Assembly (NCBI RefSeq): GCF_019393635.1
Contig: NC_057864.1
Coordinates: 480,621,617-480,685,616 of the forward strand
Length of the DNA: 64,000 nucleotides
Direction: 5' to 3'
Source of the DNA: Dromiciops gliroides
Lineage: Eukaryota; Chordata; Mammalia; Microbiotheria; Microbiotheriidae
Positions 33,559 to 42,500 of the stretch are shown piece by piece. How positions within the stretch are numbered: the first letter of the stretch is position 1; each line of letters begins with the position of its first letter. A program made the position numbers and the translations under genes. The notes beneath the pieces were generated by a model. It did no database searches. It had not been told where the DNA came from and saw only the letters and a program-made list of their open reading frames with translations.

Positions 33559-36500
33559 ATCTATCTATCTATTAATCTATCCATCTATCTATCCACCCAC
33601 CCACTCACCCATCCATCATTTTATCTCTCTGGGCCTCAGTTTCCTCATCTGTAAAATGGGGAGCTCCCTTCTAGCTGTGACCCTATAATCCTATGAAACA
33701 CTCATAGCCTCATATAAACGGAGAGCCTGGTTAATGATAGGTGTATGTTGGTGCTGCCCTCTGGTGGCCCTGACTTGTGATTGCAAAACAGTAAATGGAA
33801 AAAAGACATGCTGACTTTGCAGGTCTTTGCATGATGGCTCAGGCTCATATACCACTTTACAGTTTGTGGAATAAACAGTATCTCCTTTTGATCCTCACAG
33901 CAACCCTATGAAGCTGGTGTAATTATTATCTTCATTTTCCGGGAGGAGAGGGGGGCGGGGAGTGGGATTCTGGGAGAGGCTAAGAGATTTGCCCAGGGAT
34001 CCTGGGTTAATAATTGTCTGTAGCTGGATTTGAACCTAGCTCTCCCTGACTCCATGCCTGTAAGCACTATGCCACCCTTCTTTAACTTAATGTGAGAATA
34101 AGACAAAGAAACAGTTGTAAGAGCAACCTGACCATTACAGAAACGGTCAGAAATACCAAGAAAGAGAAATACAAAGGACAAATACTTTTGTAACACTTCT
34201 TCTACAAAGCCAGTGTTTCTAACTCAGGGCCTGGGCTTTTCACTGGGAGTCACACAATGTACAGAGCAACCATGCCCAGTCTTCTTTGTGGAATAGACTT
34301 TCGTAAATATGATTGTCCTCTATAATAGTGCCAAGAGACATAGGTGTGAATCTCTGGGTCTTTTTCGATTTCCTGGAGGTGAGAATTGGGGACACAAAAT
34401 GTTTTTTGTGTTTGTCAGTGTCTGAAAATGAGTCATTTGTGTCTTTAGCATTTTTTGAAGTAAGTTAATATCCATAGAGTGCTTTAAAGACCTACAGATA
34501 TTAGCTATTATTATGACTATAAACAAATTTGCTTTTTAAAGGACATATTTCTTTGGTTTTCAGATCATTTCGGAGAGAACCAAGCCCAGGATGCACGAAT
34601 TCCAGTCTGAGGTGTTTATGATCATTGGAGGCTGCACAAAAGATGAGAAGTTTGTAGCTGAGGTGACCTGCCTGGACCCACTGAGGCGCAGCCGTCTGGA
34701 AGTAGCCAAGCTCCCAATTACTGAGCAGGAACCAGAGAGTGAGAATAAAAAATGGGTGGAGTTTGCCTGTGTGACCTTAAAAAATGAAGTTTACATATCA
34801 GGTAGGATGGCCTTGTGGTGGTTCAGTTGTGTCTGACACTTTGTGATTCCATGAATCATACTATCCATGGAGTTTTCTTGACAAAGATACTGAAGGCCTT
34901 TGCCATTTCCTTCTCCAGGGGATTAAGGCAAACAGAGGCTTGCTCTCAGCGGCACACAACTAGTATGTGTCTGAGGCTGCATTTGAACTCAGGTCCTGAC
35001 TCTAGCCCAGAGCTCTATCCACTGGGCCACCTTTTTGCCTCCTAGGTAGGGTAGCACACCAGCTATAACATTAATAATAATAATAATAATAATAGCATTT
35101 ATATATTGCTTAAATTTTTTATTTTTAATTTTTCTCAAATACATGTAAAGATATTTTTTGAGTTCCAAATTTTTCCCCACCCTCCCTCCTCCTGAGGCCA
35201 GCAAGCAATTTGATATAGGTTATACATTACTATCATGTTAAACATATTTCCACATTAATCAGAACAAAAGGAAAAAAACCACAAGAAAGAATAAATAAGA
35301 ACAATAACCAAAAAAGCAACAAGAAAAGTGAAAACAGTATGCTTCAGTATGCATTTAGAGTCCATAGTTCTTTTTCTGAATGTGGAGAGCCCTTTTCACC
35401 ATCAGTCTTTTGACATTGTCTTGGATCTTTGTATTGCTGAGAAGAATTAAGTCTATCGCAGTTGATCATCACATAATGTTGTTGATACTGTGTACAGTGT
35501 TCTCTTGGTTCTGCTCATTTAACTCAGCATCAATTCATGTAAGTCCAGGTTTTTCTGAAACCCATCTGCTCATCATTTCTTACAGCCCAATAGTATTTCA
35601 TTACATTTATATGCCACAACTTATTTAGCCATTTCCCAATTGATGGGCATCCCCTCCATTTCCAGTTCTTTGCTACCACAAAAAGAGCAGCTATGGATAT
35701 TTTTGTACATGTGGGTCCTTTTCCCTTTTTTGTGATCTCTTTGGGATATAGACCTAGTAGTGGTATAGCTGTATCTATTGATTTACGGCTTACCAAGCAT
35801 TATACGTATTGTTATCTCCCTTGATCCTCACAACAACTGTGGAAGGTAGGTGCTATTATTTTTGTTATTTTATAGATGACGAAGCTGAGGCTGAGAGGGA
35901 TTAACTGACTGCCCAGGATCACATAGCTAGTAAGTGTCCGAAGCTGGATTTGAACTTGGGTCTTCCTGACTTCAGATGCAGCACTCTTACCCACTGCTGC
36001 CACCTAACTACCTTAAGAGCCTGGGGCAGATCCAGAAGGTGGGATGAAGTCGGTCATCCCATCCACCCATCACTGGTGTAGATGCTCCTTTTGGCTCTAA
36101 AGCCAAGATGATGATTCCTTCTTATGCACCAGAGAAAAAAATGACAAGACCACCAAGTGCCAGACTCTGGAAGATCCCTTAGAGCTGGGGAAAAGGGGAA
36201 AGTACAGGGGGCTACCTCTAGGCAAAGGTATCTTCACTGGGGGTCTGGGAACCCCTTGGACAGATTTCAGGAGATCCATGAACTTGAACAGAAAAAACGC
36301 CCCAACATTCTTATTTTCATTAACTTTTGGTTTCTTTTGTAATATTATGTATTTCTTTTATGAAGAAGAGGTCCATAGACTTCTCCTGACTGGCTGTCCA
36401 AGGACTCCAGGGCACAAAAGAGGTTAGGAAGCCCTGCTCTAGGCTACAATGTGCAGAGAAGCACTGATTCTACACTGTCACCATCTTCAGTCTCTAACTG

Positions 36501-39500
36501 TTTGTAGTTAATCATCTATTCTGTGCAAGGCTTTGGGGAAACAGACAAAGAACAACAGTCCCTAACCCTCATGAATCTTACATTCCACTGCTATGGGTGC
36601 TGTCTGTTGAACTAGGAGAGGAGGTAGTTTGGTATAGTCCATAATCATTTATTAAGCCCTAACTCAGTGCCAGGCACAGTGGAAAGGATATTGATGCTGC
36701 AGTAGAAGACCCTGAGATCCTACCTTTGACGTTTACTTCCTTGTGACCTCAGACAAGGTACTTAATATCCCCAAACCTCAGTTTTCTCATCAATGAAATG
36801 GGGGAGGGAGGGAAGGCTCCAACTAGGTCTTGTCTCCAAGACCCCTTCTGGCTCTGGATTTAGTGCCTCAAAAGCAGAATCATGTTCATTTTAAAATTTT
36901 ACTTCCACAGCTGGCCCAAAGTTCTCATTGATTTGATGCAGAGGATTTTTTTTTGTTTTTTTGTTTGTTTGTTTGTTTGTTTTTGCGGGGACTTGCCCAG
37001 GGTCACACAACTAGTAAGTGTCAAGTGTCTGAGGCCGGATATGAACTCAGGTCCTCCTGAATCCAGGGCCGGTGCTTTACCCACTGCGCCACCTAGCTGC
37101 CCCCCGATTTGATGCAGAGTTTTAAAGTGTTCTCATCCAACAACCCATGTGTATTTCTGCTGTAGGTGGCAAGGAAACACAACAGGATGTCTGGAAATAT
37201 AATTCTTCTATCAACAAGTGGATACAAATCGAGTATTTAAATATTGGCCGATGGAGACACAAGATGGCGGTTTTGGGTGGCAAAGTCTACGTCATTGGCG
37301 GCTTTGATGGTCTACAGAGGATTAATAACGTGGAAACTTATGACCCTTTTCATAACTGCTGGTCAGAGGTAGAGTCTAGATGCTTTTCTCCTGGGGTGTT
37401 TTAAAAATCTATGCCTTAAAAAAATTCTTTAAATTGTTTTTGTTCAACCTCCACCTTTGCTGTTCCCATTTTTGGGTATCTTACTTGTTGCGAGAGTGTT
37501 AGGGATGGAACAGTCCCTTACTGTCTATACCCCTCCCTTCAGGATAGCAGCACATACTAAGGGAAATCTTTAAAATGCTGAGGGAGAGAGAGAGAGAGAA
37601 GATCTTCAGCAAGAGAACAGAAGGTCTTTTCCAGGGCAGCATCATGGACATGTCTGCAAGACATTCCCCTATCCTCTGTCTTCTTCTGCTTGTCAGCTGG
37701 TGTGTTTGCCCCTGGTCATGGCATTAGACAGTGTGGTGTAATGAATCAAGGGGCTAGGCTCTGAGTCAGGGAGACTTGGGAGTCAAATCTGCCTTCAAAA
37801 ATTTACTAGCTGTGTGACCTTGGGTAAATCACTTAACCCCTGACAGCCTCGGTTTCCTCATCTATAAAATCATCCCTTGGTTATTTAATAGCGATTCACC
37901 TTTTAAAATAACCTAAGGTCATAGGGACAAGGCTAGAAGGGACCTCAGAGGTCACCTGGTCCAACCTCCCTCATTTTATATGTGAGGAAACTGAAACCCC
38001 AAGAGGTTAATTGACCTGTAGGTCAAAAGCAGAGTTGGCATCTGGTCCCTAGTCCTCTGACTGTGAGTCCAGCATCATTTAGATTTCTGACACTTGGGAA
38101 TAGAAACAAGGAGAGGCCATTCTAGTATTTAATGCAGAACAGGAACAAAGCTGAAATTTGGTCATAACTATAAATCTGGCATCACTGGAACAGTGGGACC
38201 ACTTGGCACAATAGGTCACTGGACTTGGAGTCTGGAAGACACACCAGCTACATGGTCCTGGGTGAGCATTCTCCCTGTGCCTCAGTGGTCTCAGAGGTCC
38301 TTTCCATCTCTAATTCTAGGATCCTGGGATCACCAGAGGGTGACAGAGCTGGAGCCTGGGTGGCCTGGAGGGAGGGAGGGAGAAGGGCAGGGAACAACGG
38401 GGCCCTAAGCTACATGCTGGCCCTGCTTCATGGAGATCCTCAGAGGAACAAGAGGCCACTGGACCACAGGAAGGGACCCCAGAGGCCACCAGATGACGAG
38501 ACTGAGGCCCCAGATCACGCAGGTTGGAAGGATCAGCGATGGGCTCTGATGCTACCATGTAAGAGAGGATGCTCAGACTGAGAAGACAAGGCCTGGGTTG
38601 TTGGCTAGGGTGGGGACAGTATTGTTGACATGGTGCTGGCATGAATCCTTATTTGTGGGGATGGATTGTTTTTGTTAAATATGGTCTTGGGGATCTACTC
38701 CCAGAAGTCTGTGCAGGGCCAATGACTCATCAGACTGAGGTTGGGAAATGGTTCCTAGGTGAGAACAAGGAAAAATGGTTCTGTCTCTGCTGGGTTTAGG
38801 GTGTGTCTGTCAGCTCAGCTGGTGGTCAGCCCACCTGGGAGTATCGCTTCAGAGCTAGAGACCCTCGAATGAAGGAATGGAGATCCAGGAAGAAAGGGAA
38901 TAGAGGGAAGCAGTGGGGAACAGCAGAAAGGACACTGCCTCTGGAGGCCAAGGTCTTGGGTTCAAATCTCACTTATGACACTGTGTAATCATGGGCAGGT
39001 CATTTAACTTCTAGGAACCTCAGTTTCCTCCTCTGTAAAATGATGAGGTTGGTCTAAATGGCCTCTGAAGTCTCTTTCAATTCTAGATTGATGATATAAT
39101 CTCTTTGGGCCTCACTTTCCTCTTCTGTAAGATGAAGGATGTTTCTCTCCGAATGCTAAGTAGTCACCAGGAGATGCTGGTCATCTTGTTTGAAGAGGTA
39201 GGGCTTCTGAAAGAAGGACAGATGTCTCAGATTTGGAGACTGCTTCAGTCCTTCTTTGACTCACAGGCTCATAGATCTAGAATTGGAAGGGCCATCAAAG
39301 GTTATCTAGTCCCATTTCCTCTTTTAACATGGTAAAACTGAGGCCTAGGGTGGTTAAGTAATGTGCCCCAAAGTGTGTAGGTATTATGTGGTAGAGCTGA
39401 GATTTGAACTCACACCCTTTGACTCTAAGTCCAGCTAGCCATGTCTCCACTGCCTCACACCATCTCTAATGCATTGGGGTAAAAGAGAAGTGGGGGGTGG

Positions 39501-42500
39501 TTGGAGAACTGGACTGATTCCATCCCCATTGGTACTAACGCGATCTTTTTCCTTCCTCTCCTGGGGTCTAGGCTGCGCCTCTCCTGATCCACGTGAGCTC
39601 CTTTGCCACGGCCAGTCACAAGAAGAAGCTGTATGTGATTGGGGGAGGACCCAATGGAAAATTGGCAACAGACAAGACTCAGTGTTATGATGCTTCGGCC
39701 AACAAGTGGTGTTTGAAGTCATCCATGCCGGTTGAGGCCAAATGTATCAATGCCGTCAGCTTCCGGGACCACATCTACGTTGTTGGTGAGTGGGTGGGTT
39801 TTCAGGGAGCTTTTAGAACATGGACGGACCGTGAGGATGAGATATCTATAGTTGGAGGGGGCCCTAGAACCCATCTTGTCCAGTCTTTGCATTGTAGTGA
39901 TGAGGAAACAGAACCAAAGTGAAATGACTTGCCTGAGGTCATCCAGGAAGCAAACTTCAGGGGCAGGATTTGAACCCAGGTCCTCTGACTCCAGGATCCA
40001 TGTTCTTTCTTCCCATATCACACTGACCACAAGGTAGTCATAAGGTCCTAGGTCTGGAGCTGGAAGAGATTTCAGAGGCCATCGATTGAGTCCAGCTTCC
40101 TCTTTTCATTCATCCAACTCTATAGATCTGAGTTGTTTTTTATTAGTTAAAAAAATAATAGTTCATACCTCCATAGTACACTACAATTTACAAAGTCTTT
40201 AATCCATCATCACAACCAATGGAGGTGTTTTCAGGTCTACCCATCTTGCCTCACTCTCTCTGCTGACCTCCAGTCTCCTATTTCCTTCCAGTCATCTCCA
40301 CCTGGATTCCAGTAGCCATCTCAAACCCAGATAATGGGATGTTTAAGGTTTTTTCTTTCTTTTTGTTCCTCCTGCAAATTTTGATGAACTGAAAGCCTGT
40401 TTTCTGTCATATTCACCTCGCCTGACCAACAGCTGTCCCATGGTATATGAAAATTTACTTAGGACTTTCAACATTCCTTAGCTAAGAAGCCAGAGGAAGA
40501 CTCTCAACTGTCCCTGACTCCTTGGTGATACGGACAGCTTCCTCCTCAATTAACCTATTTGTGAACCCTCTACACGTAGTTTAATCTGCCACCTGACTTA
40601 GATCATCTGTAGAGTTTGATGAAATTTGTCTCCTTAGGGGATGTATGAGATGATTACTCTCTTTAAATTTGTTCCATTTTGAGGATATTGAGGAAAGCAT
40701 AACATTATGAATCTATCTTCTCTTGAGTTTTTATGGCCCGAGAGGAATGTACAAGATTGAAATATTGAAATGAATTCTCTATCACCTGATGTAATTTTGC
40801 CTGTAAGAAGGCTAGTTAGAATCCTAATAACTGTTCAGGTTTTCTCTGAAGCCTGACTCTATGCCCAAGGGTAATAAAACCTAGGCTTTTACCTCTATAA
40901 TTTCTGTTGTGGTAAATATATTTTGAAAGCAAAATATGTACCACGTGAACTCAGAGAGGAGATATTTCTCCTATAATGCTCAACATGTATAAAAGAGAAC
41001 TCATTTTCTTTCCCCCTAAACCCTCCCCTCCTACCTTCCTTATTACTGTAGGGGGTAAGACCATCCTTCCATCCCCTGGGCTCACAACCTAGGTGTTATC
41101 CTAGCCTCCTCACTATCTCTCAACCCCATTCCCCACCCTGTATCCAAGCTGCTGCCAAAGCTTGTAGATTTCCTCTTTGCAACATCTCCTGGTTATGTCT
41201 TCTTCTCTCTGCCACTGCAACCACTCACTAACTCACTCTCTCAATCAATAAACAGTTATTTGGTACCTACTATGTGCCAGGCACTGGGCTAAGTGCAGGC
41301 TTTTATCGCCCCAATCCTGGACTATTGAACCAGTCTGCTGGGCAGGGCGGGGGGGGGGGGTTTCTGCTTCCAGTCTTCCCTCATTCCAATCCATCCTCTC
41401 TTCAGCCCCCTAAAATAATTTTCCTAAAGTACAGTCACACACACACACACACACCCCTACCTCAATTTGTCCCTATCCTGCCCCATTCATGAAACTCCAG
41501 GGGCTCCTTATCACCTCCAGGATCAAGTACAAAATTCACTGTTTGATCTTCAAGCTGTCACAAGGAGAAGTGGTGGTCCTTAGGTATTCCTCAATCAAGA
41601 ACTACACTCTCGAACACAGTCCAATTAGAATTCAAATGGTCTTTTATTTGGCACTAGAGAAAGTGATGGAGTGGGAAGTCAAAGACTTCACTGCTCAGGG
41701 AGGAGGGCTTAGAAACATTCTCCTTCTCCTGGGACAGAGGGAAGGCAAAAGCTTTTATAGAGGATAGATGGGGTGTTCACTTGAAAATGGAGAGTTCCCT
41801 TTTGGGTAGGGGAAAGCCTGGATGCTTGTCATATTCCTGACAGTTGAGGGAGATTTTTTTGAAATGATGGTCCTCCTGACTGTCTCCTAGCTCTGGCCAG
41901 GTAGTAGCTATGCCTAATTGACTTTCTTGCTACACAGAATGTTATCTCTCCTTACTTCTTAGGTGTGTCTGTCCTGATATCTAATTGGTCAATCTAAACT
42001 TTAATAGTCCCTTGATTCCTCACTATGTCTGTCTTGTTATCTAGTCATCTTTGCTTCTTCTTCTTCTTCTTCTTCTTCTTCTTCTTCTTCTTCTTCTTCT
42101 GGGAAATGAGTGTTAAATGACTTGCCCAAGGTCACACAGCTAGTAAGTGTCAAGTGTCTGAGGCCATATTTGAACTCAGGTCCTCCTGTATCCAGGGCCA
42201 GTGCTTTATCACTGTGCCACCTACCTACCCCTTTGGTTTTGCTTCTTACAGGAGAAACTTCTGATTTTTCCTAGGCCCCAGGTTAAAAGCCCTTCACAGC
42301 CTAGACCCCTCCAACCCTTCTGGTCTTCTTACACCTTACTTCCCAACTTACTCTTCAATCCAGGGACACTGGCCTCCTGGCTGTTCTAAGAGGAAGATCT
42401 TCCACCTCTGGGCCCTGGGCATTCTCTCTGCCTGTCTCCAGTCTCTGGAATGCTGTTTCTCCCTCCTCTGCTCCAACTACTAACCTTCCTGGCTTCCTTT

